Assembly: GCA_030696235.1 (NCBI GenBank)
Contig: JAUYSN010000324.1
Coordinates: forward strand, 1 to 5,239
Length of the DNA: 5,239 bases
From: Sulfuricella sp.
Lineage (GTDB): Bacteria; Pseudomonadota; Gammaproteobacteria; Burkholderiales; Sulfuricellaceae
Direction: 5' to 3'
Made by a program: the position numbers and the translations under genes. The notes below the pieces were generated by a model. That model was not told the origin of the DNA. It was given only the letters and a program-made list of their open reading frames with translations, and searched no databases. Positions 1 through 5,089 of the stretch are shown here, in pieces; positions within the stretch are counted from its first letter, which is position 1; each line of letters starts with the position of its first letter.

Positions 1-539
1 ACGATGGTCGAGCCGTTGATGAGTTTGTCTTTTTCCGCTGCGCCCACGGCGAAGCCCGCAAGGTCGTACTCGCCCGCCGGGTACATGCCGGGCATCTCGG
101 CGGTTTCGCCGCCGATCAACGCGCAGCCGGCCTGTTCGCAGCCTGCCGCGATGCCCTTGATGACATCGGTGGCAGTGGCGACATCGAGCTTGCCGCAGGC
201 GAAGTAGTCGAGAAAGAACAGCGGCTCGGCGCCCTGTACCAGGATGTCGTTGACGCTCATCGCCACCAGGTCGATGCCGACGGTGTCGTGCTTGTCGAGC
301 ATGAAGGCCAGCTTGAGTTTGGTGCCGACGCCGTCGGTGCCGGACACCAGCACCGGATTTTTGTATTTCTTCGAGATTTCGAACAGCGCGCCGAAGCCGC
401 CGAGGCCGCCGAGCACCTCGGGCCGCATGGTGCGCTTGGCGAACGGCTTGATGTTTTCCACCAGGGCGTCGCCGGCGTCGATGTCCACGCCGGCATCGCG
501 GTAGCTCAGGGAATTTTTGGTTGCATCGGGCTGGTTCAA
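1..539 (-). CDS. purM: Phosphoribosylformylglycinamidine cyclo-ligase (AIR synthetase), N-terminal 179 residues, cut by window edge
   Basis: PurM makes aminoimidazole ribonucleotide from FGAM with ATP in the cytoplasm, the fifth step of de novo purine synthesis. The minus strand is open from 539 to the window edge and gives the family's N-terminal domain: [17 protein letters not shown] near residues 11-27, the [12 protein letters not shown] nucleotide/substrate loop at 67-78, [19 protein letters not shown] at 97-115 and [11 protein letters not shown] at 143-153. The family is usually about 345-355 residues, so roughly half is present and the C-terminus lies left of the window. No ATG is available near the start. 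I chose TTG at 539-537 because a GGAG ribosome binding site sits 6 nt upstream and the protein then begins [17 protein letters not shown], like relatives. It is transcribed divergently from the neighbouring permease gene. Identity is very secure; the TTG start is likely. Confidence 0.97.
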   Translation of the reverse strand, partial: MNQPDATKNSLSYRDAGVDIDAGDALVENIKPFAKRTMRPEVLGGLGGFGALFEISKKYKNPVLVSGTDGVGTKLKLAFMLDKHDTVGIDLVAMSVNDILVQGAEPLFFLDYFACGKLDVATATDVIKGIAAGCEQAGCALIGGETAEMPGMYPAGEYDLAGFAVGAAEKDKLINGSTI

Positions 540-545
540 GGGAGG

Positions 546-549
546 CTCC
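546..549 (-). promoter_or_regulatory. purM ribosome binding site
   Basis: On the minus strand GGAG lies 6 nt before the TTG at 539. It decides the start, because no ATG is available at this end of the frame. The same stretch reads GGAGCCTCC, a near-palindrome that could fold back on the ribosome binding site, though the arms are too short to argue for regulation. Confidence 0.7.
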
Positions 550-564
550 GCGTAAATTTGGAAA

Positions 565-583
565 TTGTGGTATTTTAACCCAA
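565..583. promoter_or_regulatory. Overlapping divergent promoter region of purM and the permease gene
   Basis: Only 44 bp (540-583) separate the two start codons. On the minus strand TAAAAT (577-572) matches the -10 consensus at 5 of 6 positions and would start a purM mRNA near 565 with a leader of about 26 nt. On the plus strand TG-G-TATTTT (568-576) is an extended -10 matching 4 of 6, which would start transcription near 583, one base before the permease ATG. Neither has a recognisable -35 at 16-18 bp. The two -10 boxes lie on the same bases, so the promoters may exclude each other. This is read by eye and is only moderately supported. Confidence 0.4.
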
Positions 584-1651
584 ATGGACACGAAACGCCT
601 TGAAGAACTCAATCTCAACCACCTGTGGTGGCTGCTGCCGGTCGCCGCGGTGGGCGGACTGTTTTACCTGCTCAGCGCTATCCTCGCGCCGTTCCTGTTC
701 GCGGCCATCCTCGCCTACATCTGCAATCCGCTGGTGGACCGGCTGGCGGGCCTGAAAATTCCCCGTACCCTCGGCACCATTCTGGCCATGGTGTTCCTGT
801 TCGGCTTGTTTGCCGCACTGCTGCTGATCATGATCCCGCTGTTCGAGCAGCAGGTGTCCTTGTTCATAGAGCGCCTGCCGGGCTATCTGGACTGGTTCAG
901 GCAGCATCTGGCGCCTTGGCTGAAAGCCCGGTTCGACGTGGAGTTGCAGCTCGACAGCGCGCATCTCAAACAGGCGTTGGCCGAGCATTGGCAAAGTGCC
1001 GGCGGCTTCGCCGCGCAATTCCTGCCCTCGCTCGGAAGCGGCGGGCTGGCGCTGGTGGGTTTTTTCGCCAACCTGGTGCTGGTGCCGGTGGTGTTGTTTT
1101 ACGTGTTGCGCGACTGGAATCGGATCGTCGCCCGCATCGACGAGGTGATTCCGCGCCGCTGGCACGAACAAGTCGGTGCGGTGGTTCGGGAGGTGGATGA
1201 CGTGCTGGGCGGTTTTTTGCGCGGCCAGATCTCGGTGATGCTGCTGATGAGCCTGTTTTACGCGCTCGGCCTGTGGCTGGTCGGGCTGGAACTGGCCTTG
1301 CCGATCGGAATCATTGCCGGCTTGCTGGTGTTCGTGCCTTACCTCGGCATGATCGTCGGCCTGACTCTGGCCACGCTGGCGGGATTGATGCAGTTCCAGA
1401 GCCTGGGTGGAATGATCCCGGTGTGGATCGTATTCGGCGCCGGCCAGGTATTGGAGGGGGTGGTGGTGACGCCTTGGCTGGTGGGCGACCGCATCGGCTT
1501 GCACCCGGTCGCAGTGATTTTTGCCGTGCTGGCGTTCGGGCAGCTGTTCGGTTTCTTCGGCGTGCTGCTGGCATTGCCGATGAGCGCCGTGCTGCTGGTG
1601 GGGTTGAGGGTGTTGCGGAAGAGCTATCTGAAAAGCAGTTTGTACCGGTAG
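584..1651 (+). CDS. perM: PerM/AI-2E family multi-pass inner-membrane permease
   Basis: A 355-residue inner-membrane protein of the AI-2E exporter/PerM family (formerly UPF0118, TqsA-like). Members have been linked to export of autoinducer-2 and other small molecules or to ion transport; the substrate here cannot be read from sequence. Hydrophobic segments lie near residues 14-33, 34-48, 64-86, 155-174, 214-234, 236-264, 275-296 and 308-341. The long soluble loop at about 87-150 is typical. Family motifs present are FLRGQ (211-215), PYLG (252-255) and GDRIGLHPV (301-309). The frame opens earlier, at 521, but that start would overlap purM and add a non-family leader. ATG 584 gives [16 protein letters not shown] followed at once by the first membrane helix. 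No Shine-Dalgarno precedes it. purM and hda nearby match the arrangement I recall for other betaproteobacteria. The family call is firm; the symbol follows the E. coli homologue. Confidence 0.9.
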   Translation: MDTKRLEELNLNHLWWLLPVAAVGGLFYLLSAILAPFLFAAILAYICNPLVDRLAGLKIPRTLGTILAMVFLFGLFAALLLIMIPLFEQQVSLFIERLPGYLDWFRQHLAPWLKARFDVELQLDSAHLKQALAEHWQSAGGFAAQFLPSLGSGGLALVGFFANLVLVPVVLFYVLRDWNRIVARIDEVIPRRWHEQVGAVVREVDDVLGGFLRGQISVMLLMSLFYALGLWLVGLELALPIGIIAGLLVFVPYLGMIVGLTLATLAGLMQFQSLGGMIPVWIVFGAGQVLEGVVVTPWLVGDRIGLHPVAVIFAVLAFGQLFGFFGVLLALPMSAVLLVGLRVLRKSYLKSSLYR

Positions 1652-1663
1652 GCAGGCACAAAC

Positions 1664-1690
1664 ACTACACACCACTCTGTGGTGCATAGT
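1664..1690. repeat. Imperfect hairpin downstream of the permease gene
   Basis: ACTA (1664-1667) pairs with TAGT (1687-1690), and CACCAC (1670-1675) pairs with GTGGTG (1679-1684) around a TCT loop. A CA/CA internal mismatch separates the two stems. No T-run follows on the plus strand, so it is not a standard intrinsic terminator, although it starts only 13 nt past the permease stop and could protect or pause the transcript's 3' end. Confidence 0.4.
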
Positions 1691-1696
1691 ACAAGT

Positions 1697-1728
1697 AAAA
1701 ACGCCCCGGAGCCTTGGCTCCGGGGCGT
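1697..1728 (-). terminator. Rho-independent terminator of the cold-shock gene, possibly bidirectional
   Basis: Perfect 13-bp inverted repeat: ACGCCCCGGAGCC (1701-1713), two bases, then GGCTCCGGGGCGT (1716-1728); in practice about 12 bp with a 4-nt loop. Read on the minus strand it is followed directly by a run of T (1701-1697), and it lies 19 bp past the cold-shock stop codon. On the plus strand, facing the permease gene, there is no T-run, but a stem this strong could still slow polymerase from that side. Confidence 0.9.
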
Positions 1729-1747
1729 AGCATTCAAGCGCTAATAC

Positions 1748-1951
1748 TTAGGCGGCCTGGATGTTGGAAGCTTGCTTACCCTTGGGGCCTTGGGTGATTT
1801 CAAACTGCACCTTTTGACCTTCTTTCAGGGTTTTGAATCCGCCCATCTGAATCGCGGAGAAGTGCGCGAACAAATCTTCGCTGCCGTCGTCCGGAGTGAT
1901 GAAGCCGAAACCCTTGGAATCGTTAAACCATTTTACAGTACCAGTTGCCAT
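1748..1951 (-). CDS. CspA-family cold-shock protein (single CSD, 67 aa)
   Basis: A small cytoplasmic single-stranded RNA/DNA-binding protein of the CspA family, which melts RNA secondary structure as an RNA chaperone and, in E. coli, acts as a transcription antiterminator. The whole protein is one cold-shock domain: [15 protein letters not shown] at residues 4-18 contains the RNP1 motif (KGFGFI, 13-18), and LFAHF at 27-31 is RNP2, with L in place of the usual V. The tail [10 protein letters not shown] is family-typical. The frame stays open upstream to 2053, but the ATG at 1951 is the start. It gives the canonical MATGTVKWF and has AAGGGA 7 nt upstream (1964-1959), and 67 residues is the normal family size. 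It is monocistronic, with its own promoter, long leader and strong terminator. Which csp paralogue it is, and whether cold induces it, cannot be told from the coding sequence. Confidence 0.96.
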   Translation of the reverse strand: MATGTVKWFNDSKGFGFITPDDGSEDLFAHFSAIQMGGFKTLKEGQKVQFEITQGPKGKQASNIQAA

Positions 1952-2058
1952 TACGTAGTCCCTTGCTAATAAAAAAACGGGAAATCCCGCGAAAATGCCT
2001 GAATTCCAAGACTGCAAACGGCGAAACCGATAGTGCAAAAAACTTGAATCCAAACACC
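1952..2058 (-). promoter_or_regulatory. Long 5' leader of the cold-shock gene with a terminator-like hairpin
   Basis: If the promoter at 2065-2093 is used, the mRNA has about 107 nt before the ATG, in line with the long leaders of cold-shock genes such as E. coli cspA (159 nt). Near its end the minus strand reads CGGGA-TT-TCCCG (1989-1978), followed directly by seven T (1977-1971), then the ribosome binding site AAGGGA (1964-1959). A GC stem plus a T-run is the shape of an intrinsic terminator, but the stem is only 5-6 bp and would be weak. It could be an attenuator, a cold-sensitive fold or chance. No clear copy of the E. coli cold-box sequence is visible. Confidence 0.5.
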
Positions 2059-2064
2059 AGACAG

Positions 2065-2093
2065 TTTTTACGCCTTATATTTTGGCAAGTCAA
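2065..2093 (-). promoter_or_regulatory. Sigma70-type promoter of the cold-shock gene
   Basis: On the minus strand TTGACT (2093-2088) matches the -35 consensus at 5 of 6 positions. A 17-bp spacer follows, then TAAAAA (2070-2065), 4 of 6 against the -10. The expected start of transcription is near 2058. The stretch upstream (about 2095-2105) is AT-rich, reading ATTAATTATCG, and might act as an UP element. It is the best -35 in the window, consistent with an abundantly expressed gene. Confidence 0.65.
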
Positions 2094-2160
2094 GCGATAA
2101 TTAATCCGAATGATTTCAGGGTTCGATCTTGGGCGAAATTTGTTTCGTTTTGGCAGCACG

Positions 2161-2189
2161 AAAAAATCCGGGGTCACTGCATGAACCGG
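2161..2189 (-). terminator. Probable intrinsic terminator after the DUF3301 gene
   Basis: On the minus strand CCGG (2189-2186) and CCGG (2171-2168) pair, and inside them TCA (2184-2182) pairs with TGA (2176-2174) around a 5-nt loop, with a small internal bulge. The stem is followed by one A and six T (2166-2161). It incorporates the DUF3301 stop codon itself. The stem is short and interrupted, so efficiency is uncertain. It would separate this gene from the cold-shock promoter about 70 bp further on. Confidence 0.45.
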
Positions 2190-2491
2190 AACGGTTCCAT
2201 CTCCACTGATTCAACCCGTGCGCCCAGCAATACGAGAGTGCCTTCCAGCCGGTTATCGCCGGTATCGCTGAATTCGAAACGATAGGTCCGCCGGATCGCC
2301 AGGTGCCCCACTGCGTTACGCCTCAGTGTCAGGGAGGTGACGGTAACCGTGTCGTCGAGAAACTGGACTCCTGCGCTGTTACAGGCACGTTTGCCTGCAT
2401 TGCGCGCGGTTTCCAGGGCGCGCAGGCTGTCGAGCCAGAATCCGGCGAGCGCGGCAAGCAACAGGATGAAAAGCAAATCCGTGAAATCCAT
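2174..2491 (-). CDS. DUF3301 family small membrane-anchored protein (105 aa)
   Basis: A short protein of the DUF3301 family, whose function is not known to me. It has one N-terminal hydrophobic helix (about residues 4-20, LLFILLLAALAGFWL), probably a membrane anchor. Then comes a soluble part with the family signature: RACNSAGVQFLDDTVTV at about 35-51, TLRRNAVGHLAIRRTYRFEFS at about 55-75, and a closing strand region around EGTLVLLGARVESVEMEPF. The conserved Cys in the first block is present. The frame opens at 2527, but I prefer ATG 2491, which places the membrane helix directly at the N-terminus (MDFTDLLFILLL). Neither start has a good ribosome binding site, so 12 extra residues cannot be excluded. 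It is divergent from hda, 111 bp away, and upstream of the cold-shock gene on the same strand, but separated from it by a terminator-like hairpin and a separate promoter. Confidence 0.85.
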   Translation of the reverse strand: MDFTDLLFILLLAALAGFWLDSLRALETARNAGKRACNSAGVQFLDDTVTVTSLTLRRNAVGHLAIRRTYRFEFSDTGDNRLEGTLVLLGARVESVEMEPFRFMQ

Positions 2492-2565
2492 CGGCGAGAA
2501 TACAGGATGAATGAAACGCCGAATCATACCCGGTTTTTACGAACCGCTGCAGGCACTGCTCAAGC

Positions 2566-2581
2566 TGATAGAATATCGATA
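2566..2581 (+). promoter_or_regulatory. Candidate extended -10 promoter of hda
   Basis: TG-A-TAGAAT (2566-2574) is an extended -10 with 5 of 6 bases matching TATAAT. No convincing -35 lies 17 bp upstream, as is common for extended -10 promoters. Transcription would start near 2581, giving a leader of about 22 nt (ending in a short A-run) with no clear Shine-Dalgarno sequence before the ATG at 2603. Confidence 0.45.
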
Positions 2582-2602
2582 ACCTGATTTCCCTTTTAAA
2601 AA

Positions 2603-3274
2603 ATGAAACAGCTATTGCTCGAAATCTCCACTGACTTCACCCCCACGCTGGACAACTTTGTTGCCGGGCGCAATGCGGAAGTGCTGCAAGCCCTGAGCGA
2701 AAGCGCTGCCGGCACGCAGCCGGAGCGCTTCATCTATCTTTGGGGCGAGCCTAATGGCGGCAAGACGCATTTGCTGCATGCCTTTGTCGAGGCGGTTTCA
2801 CGGCGCGGGTTGAAATCGGTTTACGTGCAGTGCGGCGCGGCGCTGCCGGATGGTCTGGATGGTTATGACGCAGTGGCGCTCGACGATGTCGGCCAGCTCG
2901 ACGGTGAGGGCCAGATCGCGCTGTTCAATCTTTACAACCGGCTGCGCGAAGGACAGGGGAGGCTCCTGACCAGCGGGCCGTGCGCCCCGGCACAGCTCCC
3001 GATGCGCCCGGATGTGGTGACCCGGCTCGGCTGGGGGCTGGTCTATCAAATTCATGGCCTCAGCGACGACGAGAAGGTGCAGGCGCTACACGCTCACGCC
3101 GCAAGCTGCGGCTTCCGGCTCGGGGCTGGAGTGGCGGAATACCTGCTGCGCCACTGGCGGCGTGACCTGCCATCGCTGCTGGGGGCGCTGGATACGCTCG
3201 ACCGCTACTCCCTCGAAACCAAGCGCCCCATCACCGTACCGCTGTTGCGTGAAACGTTGCACCTGGAAGTCTGA
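2603..3274 (+). CDS. hda: DnaA regulatory inactivator Hda (DnaA-homologous AAA+ protein)
   Basis: Hda is a DnaA-related AAA+ protein that, with the DNA-loaded sliding clamp, promotes ATP hydrolysis by DnaA and so limits re-initiation at oriC. At 223 residues it is slightly shorter than E. coli Hda. Seen in sequence: an N-terminal QLLLEI (3-8) in the place of the clamp-binding motif; a DnaA-like TLDNFVAGRNAE (15-26); Walker A GEPNGGKT (48-55) followed by HLLHA; Walker B VALDD (91-95); DVVTRLGWGLVYQIHGLSDDEK (137-158), where R141 aligns with the conserved arginine that serves as arginine finger in this family; and a C-terminal lid ending LRHWRRDLPSLLGALDTLDRYS. The DnaA DNA-binding domain is absent, as expected for Hda, which separates it from DnaA. 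The Walker A has N where the fourth position is often G. It is convergent with the thioredoxin gene. Confidence 0.94.
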   Translation: MKQLLLEISTDFTPTLDNFVAGRNAEVLQALSESAAGTQPERFIYLWGEPNGGKTHLLHAFVEAVSRRGLKSVYVQCGAALPDGLDGYDAVALDDVGQLDGEGQIALFNLYNRLREGQGRLLTSGPCAPAQLPMRPDVVTRLGWGLVYQIHGLSDDEKVQALHAHAASCGFRLGAGVAEYLLRHWRRDLPSLLGALDTLDRYSLETKRPITVPLLRETLHLEV

Positions 3275-3320
3275 TCCCGATTAATGACGCATCTGCCAGG
3301 GAAGTGCTGATTTATTCGCC

Positions 3321-3353
3321 CCGTTCGGGCTGAATCGTGAGCTTGTCGAACGG
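3321..3353. repeat. REP-like inverted repeat between convergent genes
   Basis: CCGTTCG (3321-3327) and CGAACGG (3347-3353) form perfect 7-bp arms around a 19-base centre. The sequence closely resembles the widespread proteobacterial intergenic repeat CCGTTCGGGCTGAGCTTGTCGAAC, but here seven extra bases (ATCGTGA) lie between ..GGCTGA and GCTTGTCG... It fills the 81-bp gap between hda and the thioredoxin gene, 2 bp from the latter's stop codon, where such elements commonly cap both mRNAs. There is no T-run beyond ATTTAAT on the plus strand. The family match is from memory, and only one copy lies in this window. Confidence 0.6.
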
Positions 3354-3355
3354 AT

Positions 3356-3742
3356 TTAATCAGCGCCTCCCTGGCAGAGCTGGGCTTCCTCGGCCGCGAT
3401 CTGTTTATGCACTTCCGCCATGTCGAGCCCCCGCACCTGTTCGATCAGCTGCTCCAGCCCGGAGGCAGGCAGGGCGCCGGCTTCGGAGTAGATGACCACT
3501 TTTTCGCGAAACACCATCAGGGTCGGGATCGAGCGGATCCGGAAATAGCCGGCGAGATCGGTTTCCTCTTCGGTGTTGACCTTGGCAAAGGTGATATCGG
3601 GGTGTTTCTCCGACATTTGCTCGTAGGTGGGGGCGAAGGATCGGCACGGGCCGCACCAAGGTGCCCAGAAGTCCACGATCACGATGTCATTACCAACGAC
3701 GGTACCTTCGAAATTGCCCTGGTTAAGGTCAACGGTTGCCAT
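3356..3742 (-). CDS. Thioredoxin with WCGPC active site (128 aa)
   Basis: A cytoplasmic thiol-disulfide oxidoreductase; it has no signal peptide. The thioredoxin fold covers residues 1-108: VDFWAPWCGPC (23-33), with the redox pair C30/C33 and the buried acid D24, then KVNTEEE (54-60) and the cis-proline loop SIPT (71-74, P73) before LMVF. It is about 20 residues longer than E. coli TrxA; the extra part is a charged helical tail (109-128) carrying a third cysteine, C123. The frame opens at 3817, but ATG 3742 gives the natural N-terminus MATVDLNQGNF and has GGAG 8 nt upstream (3754-3751). It is transcribed divergently from the thioredoxin-fold/HEAT gene, 139 bp away. Reduction by thioredoxin reductase is the expected partner reaction, but no such gene lies here. 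Confidence 0.93.
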   Translation of the reverse strand: MATVDLNQGNFEGTVVGNDIVIVDFWAPWCGPCRSFAPTYEQMSEKHPDITFAKVNTEEETDLAGYFRIRSIPTLMVFREKVVIYSEAGALPASGLEQLIEQVRGLDMAEVHKQIAAEEAQLCQGGAD

Positions 3743-3800
3743 GCTTGTTTCTCCAGAAAAATGATGGGTGCCGAGGAAGTTGCTCTCGCTCCCCGGCGCA

Positions 3801-3837
3801 ATTCGATAAAATATCATTAAATGCTAATATGATCCAC
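3801..3837. promoter_or_regulatory. AT-rich divergent promoter region of the thioredoxin and thioredoxin-fold/HEAT genes
   Basis: This AT-rich patch stands out from its GC-rich surroundings. On the minus strand TGA-TATTTT (3816-3808) is an extended -10 that would start the thioredoxin mRNA near 3801, with a leader of about 59 nt. On the plus strand TG-C-TAATAT (3822-3830) is an extended -10 (4 of 6) that would start the other operon near 3837, with a leader of about 45 nt. TAAAAT at 3807-3812 is an alternative plus-strand -10. The -35 matches are poor for all of them. The divergent promoters overlap or nearly abut, so shared control is possible. No operator-like repeat is evident. Confidence 0.4.
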
Positions 3838-3870
3838 TGCCGCATCTATTCTGCTGCCGAGACTGTTGCC

Positions 3871-3876
3871 AGGTGA
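3871..3876 (+). promoter_or_regulatory. Ribosome binding site of the thioredoxin-fold/HEAT gene
   Basis: AGGTGA lies 5 nt before ATG 3882. It decides between that ATG and an in-frame GTG at 3873, which falls inside this motif and has no ribosome binding site of its own. Confidence 0.65.
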
Positions 3877-3881
3877 ATGCC

Positions 3882-4529
3882 ATGAATCAAAATGTTATCC
3901 CCGATGCCCTGCTGCTGCTCGCGCCCGGCTGCCCGCATTGCCCGGCGGTGCTGGAGGGGTTGAGCGGCCTGCTCAAGGAGGGCGTGATCGGGCGGCTGGA
4001 GGTGGTCAATGTCGCGATTCACCCGGAGCGCGCGGCGGAACTTGGGGTAAGGACGGTGCCGTGGGCAAGGATCGGCCCGTTCGAGCTGGAGGGCGCGCAG
4101 ACTCCGGCTGAGCTGCGCCGTTGGGCCGAACAGGCCGACAGCCTCGACGGCATGGCCGACTATTTCTTTCAGATGCTGACCAGCGGCCGTCGCGCCAGGG
4201 TAGAGGAGATGGCGCGGCAGGAGCCATCGCGGCTGCGGGCGCTGGTGCGCCTGATGGAAAGGCCGGATACCAGCATGGCGGTGCGCCTGGGGATAGGAGC
4301 AGTGCTCGAGGAACTAAGCGGCAGCGGACTTGCCGAAACGATGATTCCCGATTTGGGGGCGCTGGCCAGGAATGGCGACGCGCTCACCCGGGCCGATGCC
4401 TGCCATTTCCTGTCGCTGATCGGCGGCCAGCAAGTGGCGCCCTGGTTGCGCGCCTGTCTCGACGACGAGGACAGGGAAGTGCGCGAAATCGCCACCGAGG
4501 CACTGGAAGAACTGGAACAGAATCAATGA
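3882..4529 (+). CDS. Two-domain protein: thioredoxin fold with CPHC motif plus C-terminal HEAT repeats (215 aa)
   Basis: Residues 8-80 look like a compact thioredoxin fold. LLLLAPGCPHCPAV has the redox motif C17-P-H-C20 directly after the first strand, as in DsbA and glutaredoxin-like proteins. VVNV follows at 41-44, and TVP with a likely cis-proline (P60) sits just before WARIG. Residues 90-215 are helical: a linker helix (SLDGMADYFFQML), then HEAT/PBS-lyase-type repeats, clearest at about 131-160 and 169-212 (ADACHFLSLIGG; LDDEDREVREIATEALEEL). HEAT repeats usually bind proteins. There is no signal peptide, so it is probably cytoplasmic. Its stop overlaps the greB start (ATGA), so the two are co-transcribed and probably translationally coupled; a classical thioredoxin gene diverges upstream. 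Function is unknown: a redox-active adaptor or scaffold is possible, but no substrate can be named. The domain calls are good; catalytic activity is untested. Confidence 0.85.
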   Translation: MNQNVIPDALLLLAPGCPHCPAVLEGLSGLLKEGVIGRLEVVNVAIHPERAAELGVRTVPWARIGPFELEGAQTPAELRRWAEQADSLDGMADYFFQMLTSGRRARVEEMARQEPSRLRALVRLMERPDTSMAVRLGIGAVLEELSGSGLAETMIPDLGALARNGDALTRADACHFLSLIGGQQVAPWLRACLDDEDREVREIATEALEELEQNQ

Positions 4530-5089
4530 GCAAAGCTTTTACCCGCGAGAACGACGACGCGGAAGAGGAAGATCTCGAGCTGGCGCAGCAACTGCCGCTG
4601 GGGCTGAAGAACTACATCACCCCGGCGGGATACCAGAGCCTCAAGGACGAGTTTGACCAGCTATGGAAGGTGGAACGTCCGGCGCTGGTGAAAACCATTA
4701 CCTGGGCCGCCTCCAACGGCGACCGCTCGGAAAACGGCGATTACATCTACGGCAAGAAGCGGCTGCGCGAGATCGACCGGCGCATCCGCTTCCTCTCCAA
4801 ACGCCTGGACAACGCCGAAGTGGTCGACCCGGCACAGCGCGAGGAGTGCGACCAGGTGTTCTTCGGCGCCACCGTGAGGGTGTGCGGCCAGGATGGCGTG
4901 GAGCATACCTACAGCATCGTCGGCGTGGACGAGGCCGATGCCGGGCGCGGCCGGATCAGCTGGGTTTCGCCGCTGGCGCGGGCGCTGCTCAAGGCGCGCG
5001 AGGGCGACGTGATCACTCTTCAGACACCGGGCGGGAAGGAAGAACTCGAGGTGGCGGATGTCCGCTACGTGGCGCTGAGCTTGAACTGA
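4526..5089 (+). CDS. greB: Transcript cleavage/elongation factor GreB with acidic N-terminal extension (187 aa)
   Basis: GreB rescues backtracked RNA polymerase by inserting its coiled coil through the secondary channel and stimulating cleavage of the transcript's 3' end. Residues 30-100 are the coiled coil: YITPAGYQSLKDEFDQLW, then TWAASNGDRSENGDYIYG at the tip, with the acidic pair D66 and E69 that coordinate the catalytic metal, then KKRLREIDRRIRFLSKRL. Residues about 105-187 are the FKBP-like domain (VFFGATVRV, SPLARALLKAREGD). The hydrophobic and basic pattern, RERP/VERP near 49-52 and TWAAS, favours GreB over GreA. It exceeds E. coli GreB (158 aa) by an acidic N-terminal extension (DDAEEEDLEL), which I recall from betaproteobacterial homologues. 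ATG 4526 overlaps the upstream stop by 4 bp with only a weak GGAA before it, suggesting translational coupling. The same frame is open further upstream, but that part only shadows the previous gene. C108 and C120 are its only cysteines. Confidence 0.95.
   Translation: MSKAFTRENDDAEEEDLELAQQLPLGLKNYITPAGYQSLKDEFDQLWKVERPALVKTITWAASNGDRSENGDYIYGKKRLREIDRRIRFLSKRLDNAEVVDPAQREECDQVFFGATVRVCGQDGVEHTYSIVGVDEADAGRGRISWVSPLARALLKAREGDVITLQTPGGKEELEVADVRYVALSLN

Noticed and set aside
521..583. Upstream ATG at 521 as the permease start
   Set aside because: It would overlap the purM start region and add 21 residues with no family resemblance. ATG 584 gives a normal N-terminus.
575..1687. Long minus-strand open frame (370 codons) opposite the permease gene
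   Set aside because: It is extremely rich in His, Gln and Arg with no family signature, the usual antisense shadow of a hydrophobic GC-rich gene. The plus strand encodes a clear PerM protein.
1716..1740. Plus-strand terminator for the permease gene at the 1701-1728 hairpin
   Set aside because: No T-run follows on the plus strand, so I assign the terminator to the minus strand and mention plus-strand action only as possible.
1952..2053. N-terminal extension of the cold-shock protein to 2053
   Set aside because: The extension is unlike the family. It lies in the leader downstream of the promoter, while ATG 1951 has a good ribosome binding site and gives the standard 67 aa.
2303..2587. Plus-strand open frame opposite DUF3301
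   Set aside because: It has no family features and runs through the DUF3301 coding region and the hda promoter; it is a shadow.
3311..3360. Standard intrinsic terminator for hda
   Set aside because: The inverted repeat is not followed by a proper T-run on the plus strand and resembles a REP-like element better.
3743..3817. Thioredoxin start at 3817
   Set aside because: The extra 25 residues run through the likely promoter and leader region and are not family-like. ATG 3742 has GGAG 8 nt upstream.
4121..4525. Extension of the GreB frame upstream to 4121
   Set aside because: This stretch is Arg/Gly-rich out-of-frame translation of the thioredoxin-fold/HEAT gene, and GreB homology begins only after ATG 4526.
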